Positions 17,111 through 26,210 of a stretch of 47,645 bases of DNA are shown here, one piece after another. Source of the stretch: Prevotellaceae bacterium (GTDB lineage: Bacteria > Bacteroidota > Bacteroidia > Bacteroidales > Bacteroidaceae). The notes under the pieces were generated by a model. The model searched no databases. It worked only from the letters and a program-made list of their open reading frames with translations, and was not told the origin of the DNA. The stretch's first letter is position 1; every line of letters begins with the position of its first letter. The translations under genes and the position numbers were made by a program. The stretch spans positions 1-47,645 of the forward strand of contig JAQYPT010000101.1 in NCBI GenBank assembly GCA_028726625.1, read 5' to 3'.

Positions 17111-18160
17111 TTATTCTTCTGTGAATATCATGCTGCGCAAAGCGTACAATGTGATAACGACAAAAGCTAAAAACGTCATTCCTAAAACAAAGAGCATGCG
17201 TTTAGGTCCTGCTGGCTTGAGAGGTACAGAAGCATTTTGGAGCGTTGTGAAAGCTGGTGTTTGTTCCATGACTTTAGCTCTTGCAACTTCTAATTTGTTT
17301 TGCAATGCAGTGTAATTGTTGTAATATAATTGCATTTCGTTTTCAAGATCGTTTTGTTTGAGACGAAAACTCTCTAATACAACATCTTGATTGGCATCTG
17401 AATAAGCTCCGTACTGACGCCTCTTTTGTTCATACTTACTTTTAACGTCTTCTACTAATTGTTTGATATGGTTATAATCGTTAATAGCTTTTTTTGTTCG
17501 ATAGGCTGTGATGAAATTTTGTAAATGCACTCTTACTGTATCTGCAATAGTAGCGGCAATTAGTGGGTCTTGGTCTTCCACTGTTATGGAAATGACATAA
17601 TTTTTTTTGTCAACACTACATTTTACTTTTCCCGAGATAGCTTTTGCTACCATATCTTCTTTTTTAGTTAACATGAAAGGATTTACTTTCTGTGATTTAT
17701 TGACAGATGCTTCGTTCTTTGAAAACAAGCTTTTTATACCATATAAAGCTTTGTTCCACCATGCACTTTTTTGATATTTAGACAAATAATTAAAATATGT
17801 TGTTTTGAGATTCCTTTCTTTGGTAACTACTTGTATGTTAAAGAGATTGACAATAAAATCGTTAGAACTTATTACGTCTGGGTAAAGTTCAGGAAATATA
17901 GCATCCCCATTTTTCGCAGATCCTCCTATATCAAAACCAAATGATGATGCAAGATCAGATAATGAGTTAGAATTTAGGCTTGCTAATTCAGGTGCAAGTT
18001 TGACAGTTGAGGTATAATAGCGTGGAACACAAATAATCAACAAGCAAGACAGAACAAAAACAATAGGTAGTGTAACGATGTACTCCTTTTTGTACGGTCT
18101 TATCTGTTTTAAAATCTTGTTAAAGTCAATTTGTTTTATATTTTCATTGTTTCCTGTCAT
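17111..18160 (-). CDS. Wzz-type polysaccharide chain-length regulator
   Basis: A 349-residue inner membrane protein. A first membrane helix (YIVTLPIVFVLSCLLIICV, about residues 28-46) and a large periplasmic part with a coiled-coil region (residues about 210-290, DYNHIKQLVEDVKSKYEQKRR) come first. The proline-rich PLKPAGPKRMLFVLGMTFLAFV second helix at the end is the standard Wzz layout. There is no C-terminal tyrosine kinase domain, so it is a Wzz, not a Wzc. It sits between the export protein and the flippase. Confidence 0.9.
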   Translation of the reverse strand: MTGNNENIKQIDFNKILKQIRPYKKEYIVTLPIVFVLSCLLIICVPRYYTSTVKLAPELASLNSNSLSDLASSFGFDIGGSAKNGDAIFPELYPDVISSNDFIVNLFNIQVVTKERNLKTTYFNYLSKYQKSAWWNKALYGIKSLFSKNEASVNKSQKVNPFMLTKKEDMVAKAISGKVKCSVDKKNYVISITVEDQDPLIAATIADTVRVHLQNFITAYRTKKAINDYNHIKQLVEDVKSKYEQKRRQYGAYSDANQDVVLESFRLKQNDLENEMQLYYNNYTALQNKLEVARAKVMEQTPAFTTLQNASVPLKPAGPKRMLFVLGMTFLAFVVITLYALRSMIFTEE

Positions 18161-18187
18161 ATCTCTATTTATTTTGTTTATCTAATC

Positions 18188-20800
18188 TCACTTCACCATA
18201 TTCGCTATTGTGGCTATCATGGCGGCGATGCTGGTGATGCCACTGCCCAGGCTCATTGTTTCTGCAATGCTCATCTTGCGAGATAGCTTGCTGGGAACTA
18301 CAATTTCGCAACCCGGTTCTATTTTTGCTCCTTGTGAAACCTTGTTTACCATACCGTTCATGTAGATGATATAAGCGTTGCTCTTACGGGCATTTTGGGC
18401 AAATCCTCCTGCTGCATTGATATAGTATTTGGCTTTCTTTCCTTTTTGGTAGGCTACTGTGTTAGGATACATCACGGCTCCGTTAATCTTGACGGTAGCG
18501 GTGTATTGTGGTAGGATGAGGCGGTCGCCTTCACGCAACATAATGTTTGCGTCGCTATTGGGATCGGCAATGGCTTTGTCCAGTTCGATACCTACGGGAA
18601 CTGTGGCGGGAATCTCAAATTTCTTCAATTGGGCAGTTGACGTATTTTGTCCCAACTGCTGTATGGCGCCAGCGTTGTTGCTGCTGGCAGCCATCTGCAA
18701 TAGTTGGCGTTGCATTTCTTCTTGCTGCATCTTCAGGGCTGTCTCCATTCTTGACCTTTCTATAGCATTGGGTACGCGCTCCAACCGTGCGCCCTTGATG
18801 TATGCTAAGTCGGTCACTCCACCAGCAGCTTGCAGCAGGTCAGTGAGCCGCATGCTGCGCTTGGACATGGTGTAGGTGCCACCAAACATTACCTCGCCCT
18901 CTACGCTTACATTCTTCTGAGTACTGTAGCCTGGACTCTTGCGTACATACACTTCGTCGTAGGGTTTAAGCACAAAGCCGGGTTCGCCGTCGATAACAAA
19001 GCCGTCTTTCAAGGCAAAGGTGTATGTCTTGGCAATGAGTGAGTCGGTGGTGAGGGCTTTGGAGTTGACGATGCGACGTGCAACATCTACTTTTACGGTA
19101 GATGCAGTTTCTTTAAGTCCGCCCGCTTGCAACACGAAGTCCTCCAGCGTCTCATTGTCTGCATATTTGTACACGCCAGGATATTGTACCTCACCATGGA
19201 TGGTGATGGTTTGCTGCTGCATCATCTCGCGCTTCGTGGGGATGAAGAGCACGTCGTTCTCCTTCAAGGGCATGTCGGCCACGGTGCCGTTCATGATGCC
19301 CGCCACGTCAACCGCCACCACTTCCAGGGTGCGGTCTTCCTTCATGCGATGAATGACACCGCGGGAGGTGAAGGCTTCTTCCTTCAGTCCTTCGGCATGT
19401 TGTACCAAGGTGCGCACGCTGTTGATGTCGTTGCCCAGTTGATACAAGCCCGGACGGAATACGGCTCCTTTGATTTCTACCGTATTATTATAGCGTTGAA
19501 TAATCGAGTCGACCGATACCGAGTCGCCATCGGCAATGTGGAAGGTGTTCATGTCGAATTCGGAAACATTGAACACGGCAAATTCGCGACCCGTCTTGCG
19601 AACCACCCGTACGGCTTTTTTATAGGCGTCGCCCGTGAAGCCTCCTGCGTATTTCAGCAGCGTACCCACGCTCTCATTGCTCTTCATTTCATAGTACATG
19701 GGGCGTTTCACCTTTCCCGTGATGTTCACCAGGCAATTGTAAGGTCCCACATAGATTACGTCACCATCTGTCAGGCGCACGTTGCCCGTCATCTTGCCGT
19801 TTAGAATATAGTCGTAAACGTCGGCTTGAGAGATGAGGCGGTTGTTGCGATAAATTTTGATTTCGCGTAGCGTTCCCAAGTCGTTGGTTCCTCCAGCCAT
19901 GTACAGCGCATGGAAAACAGATGCGAAAGCCGATACGGTATAAGTGCCAGGTGCCCGCACTTCGCCCATCACGTTAACGGTGATGGTGCGGCTCTGTCCC
20001 AGGGTGAGGCGCACCTTGCTGCTGCTGTATCGTGCGCCCAATTGCGTACGCAGTCGTTGGTTGGCCTGCGCGATAGTCAGTCCGCTCACCTGTATGGGGC
20101 CAAAGCCTTCGATATTGATATCACCGTCGGGTGATACTGTCGACTGGATGGACTTTTGTGATGCGCCATAGATATCAACAAACACGGCATCGCCCGGTCC
20201 CAATCGATAGCTTTGCGGCGTGGCGATATTCATGCTGGGCTCAAAGGTCAAATCCTTGTTGTTGAAGATGTCCCTACCGAAAACTTTCTTCTTGTTCTCA
20301 GCCTGCTGTTTGAGTATCTGCTTGAGCCATTTGATGGAGTCGGTGGGTGTGAGATAGCTCAGTTCTTGCTGCATCAGCTTAAACTCCTCGCTGTCTTCAT
20401 CATATTGGTCCTGCCATTGTATCTGTGGTTGCAGCCTGTTGGAGGAAAGTTGCTTGGCATCTCTCCTTTGCTCCTTGATGGTGTTGTACTTCGCCTTAGC
20501 CTCTTTCGAATTGCCATTGGCTTGCCGCATGCGTGTTTCTGTTTGGTCTACGGTCTGGTCGGCCATGTTTCCCAATCCTTTTCGCTTGGTCTGTCGTTCG
20601 TATTTATCCTTTATTCTCCTGATTTGTTGAATGTTTACGCCGCGCTGCATCAGCTTGGTCACGATTTGAGCCTGTGAGGTGCCTGCGGCGTTCTCTTTCA
20701 TGACGAATTCAAGAACCTGTTCGTCTGACATGGAAGATTGTGCCGCGAGGGTTAGCGGGCATAGCATGAGTAGTAGAATATATAGAATGACTTTTTTCAT
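18188..20800 (-). CDS. outer membrane polysaccharide export protein with multiple SLBB domains (Wza-like)
   Basis: The 870-residue protein starts MKKVILYILLLMLCPLTLAAQ, a signal peptide. A helical region rich in K, R and Q follows (about 20-150). Then comes the Poly_export domain (YRLGPGDAVFVDIYGASQ, near residue 200) and a series of SLBB beta-grasp repeats. Examples are VNVMGEVRAPGTYTV, VNITGKVKRPMYYEM, VEIKGAVFRPGLYQL, ITIHGEVQYPGVYKY, VSVEGEVMFGGTYTM and VKINGAVMYPNTVAY, at least six. This large multi-SLBB form is typical of Bacteroidetes. It would form the outer membrane exit for the polymer. I prefer this ATG to one 21 codons upstream because the longer reading spoils the signal peptide and begins before the expected transcription start. 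It is the first gene of the locus. Confidence 0.92.
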   Translation of the reverse strand: MKKVILYILLLMLCPLTLAAQSSMSDEQVLEFVMKENAAGTSQAQIVTKLMQRGVNIQQIRRIKDKYERQTKRKGLGNMADQTVDQTETRMRQANGNSKEAKAKYNTIKEQRRDAKQLSSNRLQPQIQWQDQYDEDSEEFKLMQQELSYLTPTDSIKWLKQILKQQAENKKKVFGRDIFNNKDLTFEPSMNIATPQSYRLGPGDAVFVDIYGASQKSIQSTVSPDGDINIEGFGPIQVSGLTIAQANQRLRTQLGARYSSSKVRLTLGQSRTITVNVMGEVRAPGTYTVSAFASVFHALYMAGGTNDLGTLREIKIYRNNRLISQADVYDYILNGKMTGNVRLTDGDVIYVGPYNCLVNITGKVKRPMYYEMKSNESVGTLLKYAGGFTGDAYKKAVRVVRKTGREFAVFNVSEFDMNTFHIADGDSVSVDSIIQRYNNTVEIKGAVFRPGLYQLGNDINSVRTLVQHAEGLKEEAFTSRGVIHRMKEDRTLEVVAVDVAGIMNGTVADMPLKENDVLFIPTKREMMQQQTITIHGEVQYPGVYKYADNETLEDFVLQAGGLKETASTVKVDVARRIVNSKALTTDSLIAKTYTFALKDGFVIDGEPGFVLKPYDEVYVRKSPGYSTQKNVSVEGEVMFGGTYTMSKRSMRLTDLLQAAGGVTDLAYIKGARLERVPNAIERSRMETALKMQQEEMQRQLLQMAASSNNAGAIQQLGQNTSTAQLKKFEIPATVPVGIELDKAIADPNSDANIMLREGDRLILPQYTATVKINGAVMYPNTVAYQKGKKAKYYINAAGGFAQNARKSNAYIIYMNGMVNKVSQGAKIEPGCEIVVPSKLSRKMSIAETMSLGSGITSIAAMIATIANMVK

Positions 20801-20860
20801 ATCGTGGGTAAAATCTCTTTTTCTCTTTCTTTTATTAACTCGTTTTTCGTTAATTTGTTG

Positions 20861-20868
20861 CAAAGATA
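20861..20868 (-). promoter_or_regulatory. -7 box (TATCTTTG) of the polysaccharide operon
   Basis: An exact match to TAnnTTTG, 60 bp before the export-protein start codon. The -33 region has no good TTTG, so activity may depend on an activator. All following genes are closely spaced on the same strand and may share this promoter. Confidence 0.65.
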
Positions 20869-21729
20869 GCGATATTTATTTTTGTAGGATGATATTCTCC
20901 GACTATTTATCTGTCATGCAGCTGTCGGTTTCCGCTTGCAAACACACGGCTCTTTTGTTTAAGAATGTTTTTTCGGTTTTAGACAAAACCGAACATTTTT
21001 CAGTGAAATATCTTCTGTCGAAACATCTTTTTAACAAAAATGCTGGGCGTTTTTTCAACAAACTTGTCCATGCGTCGTAAATGTGCTCGTTATGAAAGGT
21101 ATTTGTTATCTGTTTGTTTATTAGTGACTTATGAGATTTTAAAGATTGAGGCGAAATCAAAAACAATGTGTTTGGGGCTGAAAATCCTTTTTTTTTGATG
21201 CAAAATGCCCTTCAATATGATGTAAATAGAGCGGTTAAGGCATGTACATTGGACTGCAAAAGCTTACTAATTACACATCAACTCCATGTTAATAGCGTAC
21301 CAGATGATGGTTTGAAGGCTTTGAACGCCTAAAACATTCCCCCTGTTGTGTCTATTTTTCGATTTTGTTTTGTCAAAGAAAAAGAATCGATTTAACAAAC
21401 GAAAGGTTTGTTAACAAATAATAATAAGGCTTTTGCCATTCAACAGTATTTATGCATCGTGTCGTAAGTGGTAGTTGCATTCATTACGCTCGTTGTTAAT
21501 ATAAATGGAAATGATGGTTTCATCTACAACGAACAACCTTTCTTCAATGAAAGAGCAGAGTTGCATGATTCATGCGGCGAGGTAGCGATACATGAGGTCT
21601 TGTTGTTCCAATTCCGCCCATGCTGCTTTGTTCGTGTCTTTGTGCTGTTATCGTTTACCTCAGTAAGAGGGTTAAGCATCCTGCGATGATGCGAAATGAG
21701 GCACGACATCATCACAGAAGCTACCTATT
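20869..21729. other. long non-coding region upstream of the polysaccharide locus, with two hairpins
   Basis: I see no credible gene; open frames here are short and patternless. Two perfect inverted repeats stand out: TTCGGTTTT-AGAC-AAAACCGAA at 20972-20993, whose outer AATG/CATT can also pair, and TTAACAAAC-GAAAG-GTTTGTTAA at 21392-21414. The first is followed on the plus strand by CATTTTTC and could be a weak terminator. The second is AT-only apart from the loop edges and looks more like a protein-binding dyad. The region could hold long regulatory sequence for the locus. Confidence 0.4.
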
Positions 21730-22914
21730 TCAGTGTGCGGAATAGGTTTTATGGAAAGTAGTTTTTCCGTTCAAATCAAGAACCTTGACATCCAGTTGTC
21801 CGTTTGCTGTTTGGGCTGTCACGCTGCTGTTGTTTGAATTGACGATAATGGGGTAGTCGTGACTGTCATTGGGTTCAATGTATTGATGTTCGTGCATGTG
21901 TCCGCAAATCATCAGGTTGATACCAGCCTTGTTCAAAGGAGGTAGCAACTTGTTCGTTACCTCTCGCTGTCCATGCCATGCGTCCTGGGTGTCAGCAGGA
22001 GGCATGTGGGCAATCACCACTCGGTATTTCGCCTCCTTGAATTCGTTGGATGCCACCACCTCTTTGAGCCATCTTGCTTGTTCCGTTCGATAGTTGTCAT
22101 AATCGGTGATGCCCGCATATTCGATATCAGTATCAGCTTTATCCTCCCCTGTGTCCAAACAGATGAAGAGTATCGGTCCCTGACGCACGGTAAAGTACAG
22201 ATGCGGTTGTTGAGTGCAGAAGTATTCATGGAATCGGTTGGCCCATTCACCACGCGTTTCATGGTTCCCGCGTACATAGTACCACGACTTCTGTTGTGCG
22301 AAAAGTTTGATGCTCGTGTCCATGAACCCCTTGAAGACCGTGGTGTCATGGGTGAAGTGCGAAATCATGTCGCCCGCATAGAAAATCATGTCTTTGTCTT
22401 TATACGAATTGTTTTTCAACAATTTTTCCAAGACGTCGTTGCGTTCGTGAATGTCATTGAGCACCAAAAACGATGTTTCCGTCTGTCGTCTGTCGTTGGT
22501 CTGGAAGTACAGCGGCTTCTTGTTGTATACGTCGGTCGCCACAACATCGCCGTATCGTACTTTCGCTCCCTTGTGGCTCAGCACTTCTTGGGCGTATATG
22601 CGGTAGCGGTATCGTGTGCCTGCCTTTAGGTTGGTCAACTTCACAGAGTGGATTAGACTTGTGCGTTTGATGCCGATGTTTGTGTCGTGGAACTTGGGAC
22701 GTGCCACCGAATAGAAGTCAGTGTCGTCGTCGGGTGCCACCTCTACCCATCCTACAGAGGGCTTGTCTGCCACCCAAACAATGGTGGCGTTGTCTTCCTG
22801 CACCATGTCCAGATAAGGACCATGCAGTAGTTTGATGCCTTCAGCCCAACTAAGCGTTGGACAGAGTATGAGTGTCATGAAAAGGATGGCTGGATGAATG
22901 AAATGTTTTGTCAT
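21730..22914 (-). CDS. secreted metallophosphoesterase with N-terminal fibronectin-like domain
   Basis: The 394-residue protein has signal peptide MTKHFIHPAILFMTLILCPTLSWAEG. An N-terminal beta-sandwich like the purple acid phosphatase N-domain follows (GPYLDMVQEDNATIVWVADK through LKAGTRYRYRIYAQEV). Then the calcineurin-like metal-binding motifs appear in order: LNDIHER (D-x-H), FYAGDM (GD), RGNHETRG (GNHE), VIAHMPPAD (H) and CGHMHEH (GHxH). All five are intact, so it should bind two metals and hydrolyse phosphoesters in the periplasm or outside. The substrate is unknown. An ATG seven codons upstream (MRNTNII) is an alternative start; both follow a TACCTTTG box. Confidence 0.88.
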   Translation of the reverse strand: MTKHFIHPAILFMTLILCPTLSWAEGIKLLHGPYLDMVQEDNATIVWVADKPSVGWVEVAPDDDTDFYSVARPKFHDTNIGIKRTSLIHSVKLTNLKAGTRYRYRIYAQEVLSHKGAKVRYGDVVATDVYNKKPLYFQTNDRRQTETSFLVLNDIHERNDVLEKLLKNNSYKDKDMIFYAGDMISHFTHDTTVFKGFMDTSIKLFAQQKSWYYVRGNHETRGEWANRFHEYFCTQQPHLYFTVRQGPILFICLDTGEDKADTDIEYAGITDYDNYRTEQARWLKEVVASNEFKEAKYRVVIAHMPPADTQDAWHGQREVTNKLLPPLNKAGINLMICGHMHEHQYIEPNDSHDYPIIVNSNNSSVTAQTANGQLDVKVLDLNGKTTFHKTYSAH

Positions 22915-22951
22915 GATGATGTTTGTATTTCTCATTTGTATGAACTTTTTG

Positions 22952-22959
22952 CAAAGGTA
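22952..22959 (-). promoter_or_regulatory. -7 box TACCTTTG of the metallophosphoesterase gene
   Basis: An exact TAnnTTTG match ending 38 bp before the chosen start codon. The implied transcription start lies just upstream of the alternative ATG at 22935, leaving a leader of about 10 or 30 bases depending on the start used. Confidence 0.55.
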
Positions 22960-23034
22960 GAAAATCCTTCTCAATCCATCTGCATTAAAGGTTAAAAACG
23001 TTGTGTATCAGTCATATTTTCATGTTTTTAAAAG

Positions 23035-23409
23035 TGGGAAGAGGTTTGGATAAGGGTGACTGAGGGCGTGTTAGTGTGCGAGCATCAAGTAAAGTATTAC
23101 CTCTTTATTTTGAAAATAGTTATGAAGGTTCACAATATGATGTGGGTTGTGCCGTTACTGATAACATAGAATGGCTTGGGGCAAGTCCCTGCACAACCCT
23201 ATATTGCAAAATCCTTCGGGTTTGGTGGGGTTCGGACATGGCACTCTGTTCAAAGATAAAGAAGGTGTGTTACGCTACGCCTCCACGCTCATCACGATGG
23301 AACATACATTCATCCACGCCTCATGTACATCACAACGGCAACTTCCGATCATGAAGGTAACCTACGACTAAGTGAAGATGATATCGTTCCGAAATTTAAA
23401 CAATAATAA
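23035..23409 (+). pseudogene. decayed 3' end of a GH43 glycosidase gene
   Basis: Reading across all three plus frames gives consecutive pieces of a GH43 C-terminal half. The first frame has RVTEGVLVCEHQVKYYLF (like TEGPxVxxHxGKYYL). After a shift come YFENSYEGSQYDVGCAVTD, and then GKSLHNPILQNPSGLVGFGH with GTLFKDKEGVLRY. The last shift gives LHAHHDGTYIHPRLMYI and LSEDDIVPKFK before TAA. At least three frameshifts separate the pieces. The 5' half, with the catalytic Asp, is not found upstream. It ends only three bases before the ATG of the intact GH43 gene. That gene is not obviously a duplicate of it, because these C-terminal motifs do not occur there. Confidence 0.75.
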
Positions 23410-23411
23410 AT

Positions 23412-24434
23412 ATGAAGAAAAGCAACTTATACATCCTTTTGTTTTCCGCGTTTCTATTAGGTTGTTCGTCACACAATGAGCCGACAAGAGTGGAACAAGT
23501 AAGGCCACAGAAAAAAGAAAAAGTGTATCACAATCCCATCATCAATACCAGTTTGCCCGATCCAACTGTCATTCGTGCCAGTGATGGAAAATTTTATCTC
23601 TATGCCACTGAAGATATCCGCAATACCCCTATTTACAGGTCGGGTGATTTGGTGCATTGGGCATATTTGGGCACAGCTTTCACCAACAGCAGCCGACCAA
23701 AATTGGTAAAAGGCGGGGGCATTTGGGCTCCTGACATCAATTATATCAACGGTCAGTATGTTTTATATTATGCCATGTCTACTTGGGGTGGCGAATGGCA
23801 GGCTGGTATCGGTGCTGCCGTGGCTGATCGGGCAGAGGGTCCCTTTAAGGATTGCGGGAAGGTACTGACCAATTTGGGGATTGGTGTGCAAAACAGCATT
23901 GACGGATATTGCTTTACAGAAAATGGACGACATTACCTTTTCTGGGGTAGCTTTCATGGTATCTACGCCATTGAATTGTCGGCTGATGGCTTGTCGGTGC
24001 TTCCTGGTGCTGAAAGAAAAAAGGTGGCGGGCAGTTTCATGGAGGCGGTATGCATTCATCGTCGTGGCGATTATTATTATATGTTTGGCTCGTTCGGTTC
24101 ATGCTGCGACGGTGCCAATAGTACTTATCGCATTACCGTTGGCCGTTCTGAGCATTTGTTTGGCCCTTATGTCAATAAGCAAGGTAAACAGTTGCTGGAT
24201 AATCAGTACGAAGTGGTGCTGCATGCCAATAATCAGTTTGTGGGTACGGGACATAATGCCGAAATCATAACTGATGATCATGGTGACGATTGGATGATTT
24301 ATCATTCTTTCCTGCGGTCGGACATTGGCAGGGGACGTGTGCTCATGATGGATCAATTAAAGTGGAAAGACGGATGGCCTTATGTTGATACTGATTCGCC
24401 CTCCAAGGAACATAACAGGCCTTATTTTAAATAA
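23412..24434 (+). CDS. GH43-family glycosidase lipoprotein (arabinanase/xylosidase-like)
   Basis: The 340-residue protein has a strong lipobox (FSAFLLGC, Cys18), so it is likely surface- or periplasm-anchored. The five-bladed propeller follows with the GH43 catalytic trio in place: Asp50 in LPDPTVI (base), Asp164 in NSIDGY (pKa modulator) and Glu211 in GSFMEAVCI (acid). GGIWAPDINYINGQYVLYY is the typical second blade. Such enzymes usually remove or cut alpha-L-arabinose or beta-xylose units from plant glycans; exact specificity cannot be read. No own promoter box is evident. It is preceded by a GH43 remnant and convergent with an esterase gene, which suggests a small plant-glycan cluster. Confidence 0.88.
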   Translation: MKKSNLYILLFSAFLLGCSSHNEPTRVEQVRPQKKEKVYHNPIINTSLPDPTVIRASDGKFYLYATEDIRNTPIYRSGDLVHWAYLGTAFTNSSRPKLVKGGGIWAPDINYINGQYVLYYAMSTWGGEWQAGIGAAVADRAEGPFKDCGKVLTNLGIGVQNSIDGYCFTENGRHYLFWGSFHGIYAIELSADGLSVLPGAERKKVAGSFMEAVCIHRRGDYYYMFGSFGSCCDGANSTYRITVGRSEHLFGPYVNKQGKQLLDNQYEVVLHANNQFVGTGHNAEIITDDHGDDWMIYHSFLRSDIGRGRVLMMDQLKWKDGWPYVDTDSPSKEHNRPYFK

Positions 24435-24684
24435 CCCATTGGTGTATAACGATAGGATGTGTTACTTCAAAAAGTGTATCGGCATTGATATACCATTCTT
24501 TTGTGTTGTGCATGCTGTTCGGTGAATTGTTGTATGCGCTTGTAGCAGAACGTGTCAACCTATGTTCCCTACATTGTAACTGAGTGTGTTGTTTCTTGTA
24601 GGGGGCTTGATTCATCATGTTCCGCTATCGTGCAGTGCTTAAAAGTTAAGAATTGATGACGGGGACTTTCATATATCAGAATGC

Positions 24685-24717
24685 GAAAAAGGGGGTGTTG
24701 TGCGTTTCATTCCCCCT
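24685..24717 (-). terminator. intrinsic terminator of the esterase gene
   Basis: On the minus strand AGGGGG pairs with CCCCCT across a 16-base loop and is followed by TTTTTCG. It lies 13 bp past the esterase stop. The rest of the 295-bp gap between the convergent GH43 and esterase genes shows no gene. Confidence 0.7.
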
Positions 24718-24729
24718 CTTGTTTGCCAG

Positions 24730-25578
24730 TTATCTACGGAAGTCGATGGAGGCGAACGGTAAGGCCGTGCGCAGACAGCCATGCCAATATTCCCAGTTGT
24801 GTACACCGTTTCTGATGCGAAGTTCGCTCTTAATGCCTGCTTTTGCATAGAGTTGGTGAATCTTAAAGGATAGTTCTACCAAATAATCATCATCTCCGCA
24901 ATCGAAAAACCAGCGAACAGAGCGTAGCTGTTGTTTTGTTGTTTCGTCAGCGTTCGTGATGAAATCAATTGCCGAATGGTCACGTACCGATTTAGAAACA
25001 TAGTACAATTTGTCCTTCCCATGTGGGGCAACCTCTGGTTCTTTATTGTCTAACCAAGCACTCATGGCATAGCATGACGAGAAAAGCTCGGGATGGCGTT
25101 GGCAATACACCGTACTACCGCCTCCACCCATCGAGAGTCCCATGATGGCGCGGTGGGCTTTATCGCCTATGGCGCGGTATTTCTTCTCCACGGTGGGCAT
25201 CAGTTCGGTAAAGAAGAACGTTTCATAGTTCCAGCCAGGCATATTGAAGTAGCCATTCCACTGATTCCTTACATCAGGATTTCCTGCATTGGGCATAATA
25301 ATCACCATGGGCACAGCCTCCTGAGTCTCTATCAATTCGTCGGCTACTTCTTTCACGTTTGCCTTCGAAGCCCAATCTTTATAAGTGCCATACAGCCCAT
25401 GCAGCAAGTAAACAATGGGGTACTTTTGTGATGACTGTTCATATCCTGTGGGCAAATAGACATTGTAGGTCATCGTACTATCCAGCACATTGCTGTGTAT
25501 ACTATCGGTTACTATCCTACCGGCCCATGCGTTGAGGGCCAGGAAGGTGACGAGGAAAAATGAAATAAGTTTGTTCAT
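24730..25578 (-). CDS. secreted esterase, alpha/beta hydrolase (esterase D/feruloyl esterase-like family)
   Basis: The 282-residue protein has a signal peptide (MNKLISFFLVTFLALNAWAG). The family opening YNVYLPTGYEQSSQKYPIVYLLHGLYG contains the oxyanion HG. The nucleophile elbow GLSMGG has Ser149. The later WFFDCGDDDYL (Asp near 226-231) and NGVHNWEYWH (His260) complete a plausible catalytic triad. The family includes acetyl-xylan and feruloyl esterases and S-formylglutathione hydrolase-like enzymes; secretion and the convergent GH43 gene favour removal of acyl groups from plant glycans. A TATCTTTG box lies about 50 bp upstream. Confidence 0.85.
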   Translation of the reverse strand: MNKLISFFLVTFLALNAWAGRIVTDSIHSNVLDSTMTYNVYLPTGYEQSSQKYPIVYLLHGLYGTYKDWASKANVKEVADELIETQEAVPMVIIMPNAGNPDVRNQWNGYFNMPGWNYETFFFTELMPTVEKKYRAIGDKAHRAIMGLSMGGGGSTVYCQRHPELFSSCYAMSAWLDNKEPEVAPHGKDKLYYVSKSVRDHSAIDFITNADETTKQQLRSVRWFFDCGDDDYLVELSFKIHQLYAKAGIKSELRIRNGVHNWEYWHGCLRTALPFASIDFRR

Positions 25579-25629
25579 TGTATTGTTGTTTGATTGCTGT
25601 CGTCTCGTTTACGAAATGCTTAATTTGCA

Positions 25630-25637
25630 CAAAGATA
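25630..25637 (-). promoter_or_regulatory. -7 box TATCTTTG of the esterase gene
   Basis: Exact TAnnTTTG match about 52 bp before the esterase start codon; no clear -33 TTTG at normal spacing. Confidence 0.5.
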
Positions 25638-25746
25638 CATTGTTTTTGTGAATCACAGACGGAATTGTGGTGAAAAATGTAAAAGTTTTCTCTCCGTCAA
25701 GGAAAAACTTTTTGCGGGAAAGTGGATGAAGTTAAGAAAAAAGATG

Positions 25747-25754
25747 TATCTTTG
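25747..25754 (+). promoter_or_regulatory. -7 box TATCTTTG of the tmRNA gene
   Basis: Exact TAnnTTTG match 12 bases before the tmRNA 5' end, the right spacing for a start there. The -33 region (about 25723) lacks a good TTTG. Confidence 0.7.
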
Positions 25755-25766
25755 CATTCTACATCC

Positions 25767-26166
25767 TGGGCTTGTATGGATTTGACGGCAAGTCGAAATG
25801 GTATGTAAGCATGCGGAGCTTCGGTGGCTGGCTCCTAAATCTCAGTTATCAAAGAATTAATTGGCGAAAATAATTACGCTCTCGCTGCTTAATCGAAGTA
25901 TAGTAGATTATTAGCTTTATTCCGTCATTAGATGATGGAACGAGACACTGCTCCAAGGATGTTGTTCCGAATCTGAGGGTCAAGCGGTGCAGGTAAATCG
26001 GAAATAGCCCGTGTACGCCTCGGTGCAAGGGTGAAATTTAGAGGATAAGGTCACAGTTGGTGGTTCAGGTCTTGCTGTGGCACGAAAACCGAAGGCTGAA
26101 ATAAGCATGTAGAAAACGTATGGTTTCCTTGTGCGGACCGGAGTTCGAATCTCCGCAAGTCCACTA
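25767..26166 (+). ncRNA. ssrA: transfer-messenger RNA (tmRNA)
   Basis: Rescues stalled ribosomes and tags their products for proteolysis. The 5' TGGGCTT pairs with AAGTCCA near the 3' end to form the tRNA-like acceptor stem. GGATTTGACGGC is the conserved 5' tmRNA segment, and GGAGTTCGAATCTCC forms the T arm. The tag frame at 25863-25892 reads GENNYALAA then TAA, the expected Bacteroidales form. The following bases are CTA, so a CCA end is probably added after transcription. Several open frames overlap it on both strands but are artefacts of the RNA gene. Confidence 0.96.
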
Positions 26167-26171
26167 AAAAG

Positions 26172-26210
26172 AAAAGACTGGTAGCTGCTTTGGTGGCTAC
26201 CAGTCTTTTT
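26172..26210 (+). terminator. intrinsic terminator of the tmRNA gene
   Basis: A 14-bp perfect stem (AAAAGACTGGTAGC / GCTACCAGTCTTTT) with a ten-base loop, ending in a T-run, six bases after the RNA 3' end. Confidence 0.9.

Noticed and set aside
20801..21729. Invertible (phase-variable) capsule promoter as in Bacteroides fragilis
   Set aside because: I found no matching inverted repeats flanking the -7 box at 20861-20868 and no adjacent recombinase gene; the two hairpins in the gap each have their arms only a few bases apart.
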